Shown piece after piece: positions 8,314 to 14,860 of a DNA stretch of 19,267 nt. The notes below the pieces were generated by a model. That model made no database searches. It had not been told where the DNA came from and saw only the letters and a program-made list of their open reading frames with translations. This DNA is from Flavobacterium sp. (GTDB taxonomy: Bacteria; Bacteroidota; Bacteroidia; Flavobacteriales; Flavobacteriaceae), in contig JAGOAF010000020.1 in NCBI GenBank assembly GCA_017984035.1, forward strand, positions 5,682 through 24,948, given 5' to 3'. A program made the position numbers and the translations under genes. Each line of letters begins with the position of its first letter. Positions within the stretch are counted from its first letter, which is position 1.

Positions 8314-9255
8314 TTACATAATAAATTTTCCACTAATGGAATTGTTGTGGTGCACCATGTGCATAACTTCTGCGAAAAGAGGAGCACAACTCAACACTCT
8401 AATCTTGTCCGATTTTTTCTTCAATGGAATAGAATCGGTAACTATTAATTCACTCAATTTTGAGTTTTCAATTTTTTCGTAAGCTTCTCCAGATAAGATC
8501 GGGTGTGTACAAATTGCTCTTACACTTAATGCTCCTTTTTCTATCATCAAATCGGCCGCTTTTGCCAAGGTACCTCCAGTATCGATCATGTCGTCTACTA
8601 GAATTACATTTCTACCTTTCACCTCTCCAATTAACTCCATAGTGTCAATTACATTGGCTACTTTTCTTTGTTTGTAACAAACCACCACGTCTGATTCTAA
8701 AAATTTAGAATACGCATAGGCTCTTTTTGAACCTCCCATATCTGGAGAGGCGATGGTTAAATTCTCCAAGCCTAAACTTTTTACATAGGGTAAAAAGATG
8801 GTTGAAGCAAAGAGGTGATCTACTGGTTTTTCGAAAAAACCTTGGATTTGATCGGCATGTAAATCCATAGTCATTACTCTTGTCGCTCCAGCAGCATCCA
8901 ATAAGTTGGCTACTAATTTAGCTCCTATTGGTACTCTTGGTTTGTCTTTTCTGTCTTGTCTTGCCCAACCGAAGTAAGGAATAACAGCAGTAATATGTCT
9001 TGCAGATGCCCGTTTAGCCGCATCAATCATTAATAACAATTCCATCAAGTTGTCCGCGCTTGGAAAGGTCGAACATACTATAAATACGCGTAATCCTCGA
9101 ATAGACTCTTCATAAGAAGGCTGGAATTCACCGTCACTATACGTTGAGGTAATTACTTTTCCTAGTGGAACTCCGTACGCTTGCGCAATTTGTTCAGCTA
9201 GGTATACACTTTTTGAACATGCAAAAATTTTAGCTTCTGGTTCTTGGTGTGACAT
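8314..9255 (-). CDS. prs: Ribose-phosphate pyrophosphokinase (PRPP synthetase)
   Basis: Makes PRPP from ribose 5-phosphate and ATP, feeding purine, pyrimidine, NAD, histidine and tryptophan synthesis in the cytoplasm. With 313 residues it is full length for a class I enzyme. The catalytic flexible-loop region has WARQDRKDKPR at about 97-107, the metal-binding DLHADQIQGFF is at 131-141, and the PRPP-binding loop VILVDDMIDTGGT is at 217-229. The N-terminus (MSHQEPEAKIFAC) fits the ATG at 9255. It is the first gene of a two-gene unit with rplY. A -7 element at 9352-9359 predicts a leader of about 90 bases, long compared with the other genes here, but no known riboswitch was recognised in it. Confidence 0.97.
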   Translation of the reverse strand: MSHQEPEAKIFACSKSVYLAEQIAQAYGVPLGKVITSTYSDGEFQPSYEESIRGLRVFIVCSTFPSADNLMELLLMIDAAKRASARHITAVIPYFGWARQDRKDKPRVPIGAKLVANLLDAAGATRVMTMDLHADQIQGFFEKPVDHLFASTIFLPYVKSLGLENLTIASPDMGGSKRAYAYSKFLESDVVVCYKQRKVANVIDTMELIGEVKGRNVILVDDMIDTGGTLAKAADLMIEKGALSVRAICTHPILSGEAYEKIENSKLSELIVTDSIPLKKKSDKIRVLSCAPLFAEVMHMVHHNNSISGKFIM

Positions 9256-9351
9256 TCGTATTGTTAATTAGTCCGTGACGCTTTGTATAGCTTAGAGCTA
9301 GTTTATACGCCTCGGTTGTAGTTAGTTAGTTGGCTGTGTTTTAACGAGCTG

Positions 9352-9359
9352 CAAATTTA
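9352..9359 (-). promoter_or_regulatory. Candidate -7 element for prs-rplY
   Basis: The minus strand reads TAAATTTG, an exact TAnnTTTG match about 97 bases before the prs ATG. No good -33 TTG at the expected distance. It is divergent from the tRNA-Leu promoter, whose -33 element lies about 40 bases away. Confidence 0.4.
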
Positions 9360-9399
9360 TAAAATTTATCCAACTCTGAAAGGAAAAAATTAAGTATTT

Positions 9400-9433
9400 T
9401 TTGTAGCACGTTTAATTTTATTTTTTACATTTG
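9400..9433 (+). promoter_or_regulatory. Predicted promoter of tRNA-Leu
   Basis: TTTG at 9400-9403, 22 bases, then TACATTTG at 9426-9433, a complete Bacteroidota promoter match. It gives a 5' leader of about 80 bases before the mature tRNA. Confidence 0.6.
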
Positions 9434-9521
9434 CACCGTGTTAAAGGAATCGAGGCTTGATTTTGTATTAAACTCCTCTTTTATTGCGTTAAAATAACTG
9501 TTGTTATTTTATGTCTGCTAA

Positions 9522-9601
9522 GCCCGGATGGCGGAATTGGTAGACGCGCTGGTCTCAAACACCTGTGGGAAACCGTGCCGGTTCGACTCCGGCTCCGGGT
9601 A
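9522..9601 (+). tRNA. tRNA-Leu (anticodon CAA)
   Basis: A class II tRNA with full cloverleaf. Acceptor GCCCGGA pairs with TCCGGGT (one G-U at the first pair), the D arm contains AATTGGTAGA, and the T arm is GCCGG-TTCGACT-CCGGC. A long variable arm lies at about 9566-9576. The anticodon loop CTCAAAC gives anticodon CAA at 9556-9558, reading UUG leucine codons. The anticodon stem (CTGGT with ACCTG) has one T-T mismatch at the 28-42 pair. The 3' CCA is not encoded: the discriminator A is followed by CAAAA, so CCA must be added after transcription, as is common in this phylum. Confidence 0.95.
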
Positions 9602-9602
9602 C

Positions 9603-9633
9603 AAAAGCCTCTTCGAAAGAAGAGGCTTTTTTT
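9603..9633 (+). terminator. Rho-independent terminator of tRNA-Leu
   Basis: AGCCTCTTC and GAAGAGGCT form a nine-pair stem around a short GAAA-type loop, followed by seven T residues. It starts two bases after the tRNA and isolates it from the photolyase cluster. Confidence 0.9.
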
Positions 9634-9690
9634 GTTTTGTCAACTTCATATTTTGATTCCTATTTTTATTTTTTCGTGAGAAGAAAACTG

Positions 9691-9698
9691 TATATTTG
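9691..9698 (+). promoter_or_regulatory. Candidate -7 element of the photolyase cluster
   Basis: TATATTTG matches TAnnTTTG 56 bases before the TTG start at 9754. No clear -33 TTG at the usual spacing, which would fit a promoter needing an activator, but that is only inference. The element overlaps the left arm of an inverted repeat (9695-9702 with 9721-9728). Confidence 0.4.
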
Positions 9699-9728
9699 TT
9701 TATTGTTTTATCAATATTATTAAACAAA
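9695..9728. repeat. Nested inverted repeat, possible operator of the photolyase cluster
   Basis: TTTGTTTA (9695-9702) is matched by TAAACAAA (9721-9728), a perfect eight-base inverted repeat. Inside it TATTG (9701-9705) is matched by CAATA (9712-9716). It spans the predicted transcription start, a usual place for a repressor site. The DNA is very AT-rich, so chance is a real alternative. Confidence 0.3.
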
Positions 9729-9753
9729 ATAACAATTCAGTATTTTTTCTTTT

Positions 9754-11262
9754 TTGAAAAAACAACCCATACATATTGTTTGGTTCAAACGTGATTTTCG
9801 TTTGGTGGATAATGAAGCCTTATTTCATGCCCATCAATCGGGAGTGCCGCTGTTATTGGTTTGTTTTTTTGAGCCAACGGTTATGAGTTATGAGGATTCT
9901 GATGTGCGGCATTGGCGGTTTGTATACGAATCAGTTCAAGATTTGAATAAAAAACTAACTCCTTTTAATGCTACACTCTATCTTTTTCATGACGAAGTTA
10001 AAACCGTTTTTTCTCAATTAATTCAAGAGTATGAGATCAAGTCTGTTTTTTCGCATCAAGAAATAGGAAATAAATTAACCTATGATCGCGATATAGAAAT
10101 GAAAGCATTTTTCGATTCCAATACCATCACCTGGAAAGAATTTCAATTGCACGGGGTCATTCGCAAATTAAAATCAAGACAAAATTGGGACCAACGCTGG
10201 GAACAGGTAATGCGGGATATGCCCAAACTAATTAAAGAGTCCGATTTAAAAACGATTGGATTAGATACTGATTTTTACAACCAAATAAAAGGAGTCGATT
10301 TATCAACTGAAATCACCACTCCTAACAAAAATTTTCAACGAGGTGGCGAATATTGGGCGTGGCGCTATTTGGATAGTTTTGTAAAAGAACGCTACGTTAA
10401 TTACAGTAAACACATTTCGAAACCTGCCTTAAGCAGAAAGGGCTGTAGTCGATTATCCCCATACTTAACGTATGGAAATATTAGTATGCGGATGATTTAT
10501 CAATATACGAATCAGCATTATGAAGCGTCTACAAATAAACGCGCCATACTCAATTTTGTGTCGCGTTTGCATTGGCATTGCCATTTTATGCAAAAATTTG
10601 AAGACGAATGCGAAATGGAATTTCAAAATGCCAATCGCGCCTACGATACGTTGGTAAAGCCCAAGAACGAAACCTATATCAAAGCTTGGCAGGAAGGAAA
10701 AACAGGCGTGCCAATTGTTGATGCCTGTATGCGATGCTTAGTAACAACGGGTTACATCAACTTCAGAATGCGCGCCATGGTTGTTTCGTTTTTTACTTTT
10801 AATTTATGGCAAGATTGGCGTGAATTACATTTTCTGGCAAGGCAGTTTTTAGATTATGAACCCGGAATTCATTATCCCCAAATTCAAATGCAATCAGGGA
10901 CCACGGGAATAAATACAATCCGAATTTATAATCCGATTAAAAACTCTGAAGAACATGATCCAGAAGGCATTTTTATCAAACAATGGCTGCCTGAATTAGC
11001 AGCGGTCCCGTTGCATTTGCTACACGAACCCTGGAAAATGAACGAAATGGAACAGCAGTTTTATAATTGTGTTATTGGTAACGATTATCCTGCGCCAATA
11101 GTAAACATAGAAGAAACTCGGAAGTATGCCAGCGATATTGTTTGGAGCTTTCGAAAAAAAGACGAAGTGAAACAAGAAGGCAAACGAATTTTGCAAAAAC
11201 ACGTGAGTAATCCCAATAAAATTAAAAATGCGAGGAGTAAAAAAACAAAACCTACCCAATAA
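9754..11262 (+). CDS. Divergent cryptochrome/photolyase-family flavoprotein
   Basis: A 502-residue member of the DNA photolyase / FAD-binding superfamily. The N-terminal Rossmann antenna domain (about 5-135) starts [17 protein letters not shown]. The helical FAD-binding domain (about 195-470) has [40 protein letters not shown] (311-327) and [16 protein letters not shown] (390-405). The order is typical, but by eye most catalytic positions of classical CPD photolyases are changed (see findings). Its activity is unknown; it may be a repair enzyme of another specificity or a light sensor. The start must be TTG at 9754: an in-frame stop lies at 9730, the first ATG comes only at residue 44, and the TTG gives the expected N-terminus just before the antenna domain. 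It is first in the cluster, and its end overlaps the DUF2256 gene. The tail after about 470 is basic and lysine-rich. Confidence 0.9.
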   Translation: MKKQPIHIVWFKRDFRLVDNEALFHAHQSGVPLLLVCFFEPTVMSYEDSDVRHWRFVYESVQDLNKKLTPFNATLYLFHDEVKTVFSQLIQEYEIKSVFSHQEIGNKLTYDRDIEMKAFFDSNTITWKEFQLHGVIRKLKSRQNWDQRWEQVMRDMPKLIKESDLKTIGLDTDFYNQIKGVDLSTEITTPNKNFQRGGEYWAWRYLDSFVKERYVNYSKHISKPALSRKGCSRLSPYLTYGNISMRMIYQYTNQHYEASTNKRAILNFVSRLHWHCHFMQKFEDECEMEFQNANRAYDTLVKPKNETYIKAWQEGKTGVPIVDACMRCLVTTGYINFRMRAMVVSFFTFNLWQDWRELHFLARQFLDYEPGIHYPQIQMQSGTTGINTIRIYNPIKNSEEHDPEGIFIKQWLPELAAVPLHLLHEPWKMNEMEQQFYNCVIGNDYPAPIVNIEETRKYASDIVWSFRKKDEVKQEGKRILQKHVSNPNKIKNARSKKTKPTQ

Positions 11263-11383
11263 AATTTGTCTAGTCTGTCAAAAACCATTCGCTTGGCGCA
11301 AGAAATGGGAAAAAGTTTGGGAAGAAGTAAAATACTGTAGCGATAGATGCAGGAATGAAAGATTGAAAAATGGAATGATTTAA
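11228..11383 (+). CDS. Small DUF2256 zinc-ribbon-like protein
   Basis: A 51-residue protein starting [14 protein letters not shown]. Four cysteines are arranged as CLVC (14, 17) and CSDRC (37, 41), between them the conserved-looking [18 protein letters not shown] block, which identifies DUF2256, a family often encoded beside cryptochrome/photolyase genes. Its function is not known; a small zinc-binding partner of the flavoprotein is a reasonable guess from genome context. The ATG lies 35 bases inside the preceding gene in another frame, so the two are probably translationally coupled. Its stop codon lies inside an AT-rich inverted repeat that precedes the next gene. Basic and tryptophan-rich (three Trp in nine residues), consistent with nucleic-acid or protein contact. 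Confidence 0.85.
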   Translation: MRGVKKQNLPNKICLVCQKPFAWRKKWEKVWEEVKYCSDRCRNERLKNGMI

Positions 11384-11419
11384 AGATTAAAAAAAATGCA
11401 AATCCTTAAATCTTTAAAT
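11378..11419. repeat. Perfect 11-base inverted repeat between the DUF2256 and PhrB genes
   Basis: ATTTAAAGATT (11378-11388) is matched exactly by AATCTTTAAAT (11409-11419), with a 20-base spacer. The left arm contains the DUF2256 stop codon and the right arm ends 11 bases before the PhrB ATG. There is no T-tract after it, so it is a poor terminator. It could be an mRNA processing, stability or attenuation element, or a binding site. Confidence 0.6.
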
Positions 11420-11430
11420 TAAAAAACAAA

Positions 11431-12966
11431 ATGTCAAAAACGTTACGATTAATTCTTGGGGATCAATTAAACAGCCATCATTCTTGGTTCAAAACTGTTG
11501 ATGATTCGGTGACCTACGTCATGATGGAAATTCGAACAGAAACCGATTATGCCAAACATCATATTCAAAAAGTGGCGGGTTTCTTCTCGGCAATGCAAGA
11601 ATTTGCTACTGAATTACAATCGCAAAAGCACCAAGTTATTTATTTGCATTTGAATGATGACAATAACTTACAATCGTTTGGAAAAAACATTCCATTTTTA
11701 ATTGAAAAAGAAGCGTTTACCCATTTTGAATACCAATTTCCAGATGAATACCGTTTGGACGAACAGCTGAAAAAGTTGTGTCAATCGCTTTCCGTTACAA
11801 GCACGGTCTGCGATTCGGAGCATTTTATGAGTTCGAGAAACGAATTGGGTGATTTTTTTCAAGGTAAAAAAACTTTTTTAATGGAAAGCTTTTATCATAT
11901 GATGCGAAAAAAGCACCACGTTTTAATGGAAAGCGATAAGCCGCTGACTGGAAAATGGAATTACGATGGCGAAAATCGGAAAAAATTACCCAAAGACCAT
12001 AAACCCACTTCGCCATTGGTTTTCCAAAATGATGTGACACAAATTGTGACCCAAATTCAAAAAACTGACATCAAGACTATTGGAACTATTGATGCTGAAA
12101 ATTTTGTTTGGCCTATCAATAGAAAACAATCACTCGCACTTCTCGATTTTTTTGTAACAGAATGTTTGGCACTTTTTGGGAGTTACCAAGATGCCATGAC
12201 GCCTAACGAATGGTCTTTGTATCACGCCCGAATTTCATTTTCTATGAATGTGAAAATGATTTCGCCATTAGAAGTGATTAACCGTGCCATATTGGAATGG
12301 GAAAATAATCCAGAAAAAATAGCCTACCACCAGCTGGAGGGGTTTGTACGGCAAATTATTGGCTGGCGCGAATACATGCGCGGTATTTATTGGAACAAAA
12401 TGCCAGAATATGCAACGATGAATTATTTCAATCACGAAAATTCACTGCCTGAATGGTTCTGGACAGGTAAAACAAAAATGAATTGCTTGAAAGACGCGAT
12501 CAACCAATCTTTGAATTATGCCTACGCACATCACATTCAGCGGTTAATGGTAACTGGGAATTTTGCACTTTTGGCCGGAATTCATCCTGACGAAGTAGAT
12601 GCCTGGTATTTAGGAATCTATATTGATGCGATTGAATGGGTAGAAATTACAAATACTCGCGGTATGAGTCAATTTGCTGATGGAGGTATAGTAGGCACAA
12701 AACCCTATGTAAGTTCGGCGGCTTACATTGATAAAATGAGCCATTATTGTGGAAGTTGTTTTTATAAAAAAGCAGTTAAAACAGGTGAAAAAGCTTGCCC
12801 GTTCAATAGTTTGTACTGGAATTTTTATGATAAAAATGAAGATAAATTAGGTAAAAATCCCCGAATTGGAATGATGTATAATGTGTGGCGCAAAATGAAA
12901 TCGGATGATAAAGTAGCCCTATTGGAACAAGCGGATTATTATTTGAAAAACATCAATAATTTATGA
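11431..12966 (+). CDS. Iron-sulfur photolyase, PhrB-type (6-4) photolyase / FeS-BCP
   Basis: A 511-residue member of the prokaryotic iron-sulfur photolyase family (deoxyribodipyrimidine photolyase-related). Studied relatives such as Agrobacterium PhrB repair (6-4) photoproducts using FAD, a lumazine antenna and a [4Fe-4S] cluster. The N-terminus TLRLILGDQLNSHHSWF is typical. The four cluster cysteines are Cys352 (MNCLKD), Cys440 and Cys443 (HYCGSC), and Cys456 (EKACPF). This spacing equals that recalled for PhrB (350/438/441/454). The active-site histidine pair is His367-His368 in AHHIQRLMVTGNF. Nothing is truncated. The A-rich sequence before the ATG at 11431 suits this phylum. It lies 47 bases after the DUF2256 gene, and its stop overlaps the next start (ATGA), indicating coupled translation with the CRY-DASH gene. 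(6-4) repair is inferred from the family. Confidence 0.93.
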   Translation: MSKTLRLILGDQLNSHHSWFKTVDDSVTYVMMEIRTETDYAKHHIQKVAGFFSAMQEFATELQSQKHQVIYLHLNDDNNLQSFGKNIPFLIEKEAFTHFEYQFPDEYRLDEQLKKLCQSLSVTSTVCDSEHFMSSRNELGDFFQGKKTFLMESFYHMMRKKHHVLMESDKPLTGKWNYDGENRKKLPKDHKPTSPLVFQNDVTQIVTQIQKTDIKTIGTIDAENFVWPINRKQSLALLDFFVTECLALFGSYQDAMTPNEWSLYHARISFSMNVKMISPLEVINRAILEWENNPEKIAYHQLEGFVRQIIGWREYMRGIYWNKMPEYATMNYFNHENSLPEWFWTGKTKMNCLKDAINQSLNYAYAHHIQRLMVTGNFALLAGIHPDEVDAWYLGIYIDAIEWVEITNTRGMSQFADGGIVGTKPYVSSAAYIDKMSHYCGSCFYKKAVKTGEKACPFNSLYWNFYDKNEDKLGKNPRIGMMYNVWRKMKSDDKVALLEQADYYLKNINNL

Positions 12967-14258
12967 TTAAGAATGCACTAGTTTGGTTTAAAACCGACTT
13001 ACGAATTGAAGATAACGAGACATTGTTAAAAGCCATTGCACAGAGTGAGAAGATAATTCCTATCTATTGTTTTGACGAAGCCCATTTTGAAACTACGGTT
13101 TACGGATTTAAAAAAATGGGTGCATTTAGAGCGCAATTTTTATTAGAATCGCTACTAGATTTGGATGCCAAATTAAGAGCTTTAGGTTCTGGTTTGCGCA
13201 TTGTGATGGGGAAGCCAGAAGTAGCAATTCCGAAGTTGGTGCAAGAATACAAAGTACAAAAAGTCTTCGCAAAGAGGGAAGTAGCATTTGAAGAAATTCA
13301 GACTGAAAAAAGGGTTCGAAATGAACTATTCAAATTGCGATGTGAATTAGAAACCTTCAGTACTAGTACGTTGTATCATGCTGAAGATTTGCCTTTTTCT
13401 ATCAAAGACATTCCGGATGTGTTCTCTAATTTTAGAAAAAAAACAGAAAAAGATTCCGAGATAAGACAGGCATTTACGGCTCCAACCCAAATCAATTCAC
13501 CCCAAATCCCCACTTTGGAATTACCCTCCTTAGCCACTTTTGGGTTGACTAAAACTACTATCGATTCTCGCGCGGTACTTCAATTTAAAGGCGGAGAAAG
13601 CGAAGCCATCCAAAGATTGAAACATTATTTTCACGATACCCAATGTTTGTCTACTTATAAAGAAACTCGCAACGGAATGATAGGCGCAGATTATTCGTCT
13701 AAATTTTCTCCTTGGTTGGCCTTGGGTTGCCTATCTCCACGATTTATTTATGCTGAAATCAAAAAATACGAAAAGCAATTTGGCGCCAATGATTCGACTT
13801 ATTGGTTGGTTTTTGAATTGCTTTGGCGCGATTTCTTCCGATTTATGTTCAAAAAACACCAAACAAAATTTTTCTTGTACAAAGGGATAAAAACGGAGAA
13901 AGTGAATTCGAAAACCTTAAATGAAAAGTTGCTTTCGCAATGGATAATTGGCGCAACACCTTCTGATTTTATTAATGCTAATATGCTTGAATTACAAAAA
14001 ACGGGATTCATTAGTAATCGAGGGCGGCAGAACGTAGCGAGTTATTTTTGCAACGAATTGAATATGGATTGGCGCTTTGGTGCGGCCTATTTTGAGGAGC
14101 AATTAATCGATTATGATGTGTGCAGCAATTGGGGTAATTGGGCTTATTTAGCTGGAGTTGGCAATGATCCTAGAGGGCATCGTTATTTCAATATTGAAAA
14201 ACAAGCGAATGATTATGATAAAAAGAAATCGTTCCGAAAGTTGTGGTTATCTGAATAA
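12963..14258 (+). CDS. CRY-DASH photolyase/cryptochrome
   Basis: A 431-residue DASH-type cryptochrome. Known members repair CPD lesions in single-stranded DNA or loops under blue light, with FAD and usually a folate antenna. The antenna domain starts ALVWFKTDLRIEDNETL. The FAD domain has YKETRNGMIGADYSSKFSPW (232-251), the DASH-typical VFELLWRDFFRFM (283-295), and GRQNVASYF (354-362). The block DYDVCSNWGNWAYLAGVG (383-400) followed by NDPRGHRYFN is diagnostic for DASH. Tryptophans suited to electron transfer are present (Trp370, Trp390 and Trp393). The start ATG overlaps the PhrB stop by four bases. Its stop is one base from that of the convergent DUF2452 gene, with no terminator hairpin between them. 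Confidence 0.95.
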   Translation: MIKNALVWFKTDLRIEDNETLLKAIAQSEKIIPIYCFDEAHFETTVYGFKKMGAFRAQFLLESLLDLDAKLRALGSGLRIVMGKPEVAIPKLVQEYKVQKVFAKREVAFEEIQTEKRVRNELFKLRCELETFSTSTLYHAEDLPFSIKDIPDVFSNFRKKTEKDSEIRQAFTAPTQINSPQIPTLELPSLATFGLTKTTIDSRAVLQFKGGESEAIQRLKHYFHDTQCLSTYKETRNGMIGADYSSKFSPWLALGCLSPRFIYAEIKKYEKQFGANDSTYWLVFELLWRDFFRFMFKKHQTKFFLYKGIKTEKVNSKTLNEKLLSQWIIGATPSDFINANMLELQKTGFISNRGRQNVASYFCNELNMDWRFGAAYFEEQLIDYDVCSNWGNWAYLAGVGNDPRGHRYFNIEKQANDYDKKKSFRKLWLSE

Positions 14259-14259
14259 A

Positions 14260-14670
14260 TTATTCGGTTGCAGTTGCAAGCAACACCCATTTTTTATCAC
14301 TATTGAGTTTAAATGAACCGATAAATTCTTTGTTCCATTCGTTAGGAGCAATTAGCGATAAAAACTCAATGCCATCATCACCCAAATACATATGATAGGT
14401 TTCGCCAATAACGGGTTCAAAAGCAAATTTAGCATTGTACACTAATTCATTCCATTTGTAATCGTCCATCAATTTTTGGTAAGCTGATTGCAATTCTTGG
14501 AATTTGTTTTCAAATTCTTTGTTGACACTATGAATACCACGCGATTTCCAAGCTACCACATCATCCGCTTTAATTACAGGTGCTCCTACAGTAGTTGCAT
14601 AGGGCAATAAACTGGCGTTGTACCCTTGCTCTTCAGAATATACAATATTGTCCGGTTTTTTATCGCTCAT
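14260..14670 (-). CDS. DUF2452 domain protein of unknown function
   Basis: A 136-residue soluble protein without signal peptide or membrane segment. It fits the DUF2452 family, common in Bacteroidota: the start MSDKKPDNIVYSEEQGYNAS, then LLPYATTVGAPVIKADDVVAWK, a short helical segment at about 50-70 (FENKFQELQSAYQKLMDDY), and the tail FEPVIGETYHMYLGDDG...EFLSLIAPNEW...FIGSFKLNSD. No catalytic motif is visible and the role is unknown. It is convergent with the CRY-DASH gene, one base apart, so read-through from either side would give antisense RNA. A -7 element lies at 14705-14712. Confidence 0.85.
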   Translation of the reverse strand: MSDKKPDNIVYSEEQGYNASLLPYATTVGAPVIKADDVVAWKSRGIHSVNKEFENKFQELQSAYQKLMDDYKWNELVYNAKFAFEPVIGETYHMYLGDDGIEFLSLIAPNEWNKEFIGSFKLNSDKKWVLLATATE

Positions 14671-14704
14671 GGCTGTGATTAAATAAGTAATTTACTAACG
14701 GTGT

Positions 14705-14712
14705 CAAATTTA
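14705..14712 (-). promoter_or_regulatory. Candidate -7 element for the DUF2452 gene
   Basis: The minus strand reads TAAATTTG, an exact TAnnTTTG match 35 bases before the ATG. No -33 TTG at the usual distance. The rest of the divergent region (14713-14860) is AT-rich; the nearest match for the symporter gene is an imperfect TATATTTA at 14827-14834. Confidence 0.35.
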
Positions 14713-14860
14713 CAATAAATAGAATTTTATATTCGTTAAACAAAACAAAAAGTTAGGATAAAATAAGATGATTGGATTCAATAAAAGAATTTAATTGTTA
14801 TTCCACATCAATTAATTCAAAACCACTATATTTATTTCCGCTATTTAACCAATAAAAACT

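Noticed and set aside
9256..9351. Possible riboswitch in the roughly 90-base prs leader
   Set aside because: No strong nested hairpins or known ligand-binding consensus could be seen; only short, weak pairings.
9518..9727. Minus-strand open frame across the tRNA-Leu gene
   Set aside because: It runs through the antisense of a complete tRNA and its terminator, so it is not a gene.
11085..11288. Minus-strand frames of 67 and 79 codons at the end of the first photolyase gene
   Set aside because: They are antisense to the lysine-rich tail and DUF2256; their hydrophobic translations come from reversed A-rich coding sequence.
9754..14258. Recent horizontal transfer of the photolyase cluster next to a tRNA gene
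   Set aside because: tRNA-Leu is a typical insertion site, but there is no integrase, no repeat of the tRNA 3' end was noticed downstream, and base and codon use look like the neighbours.
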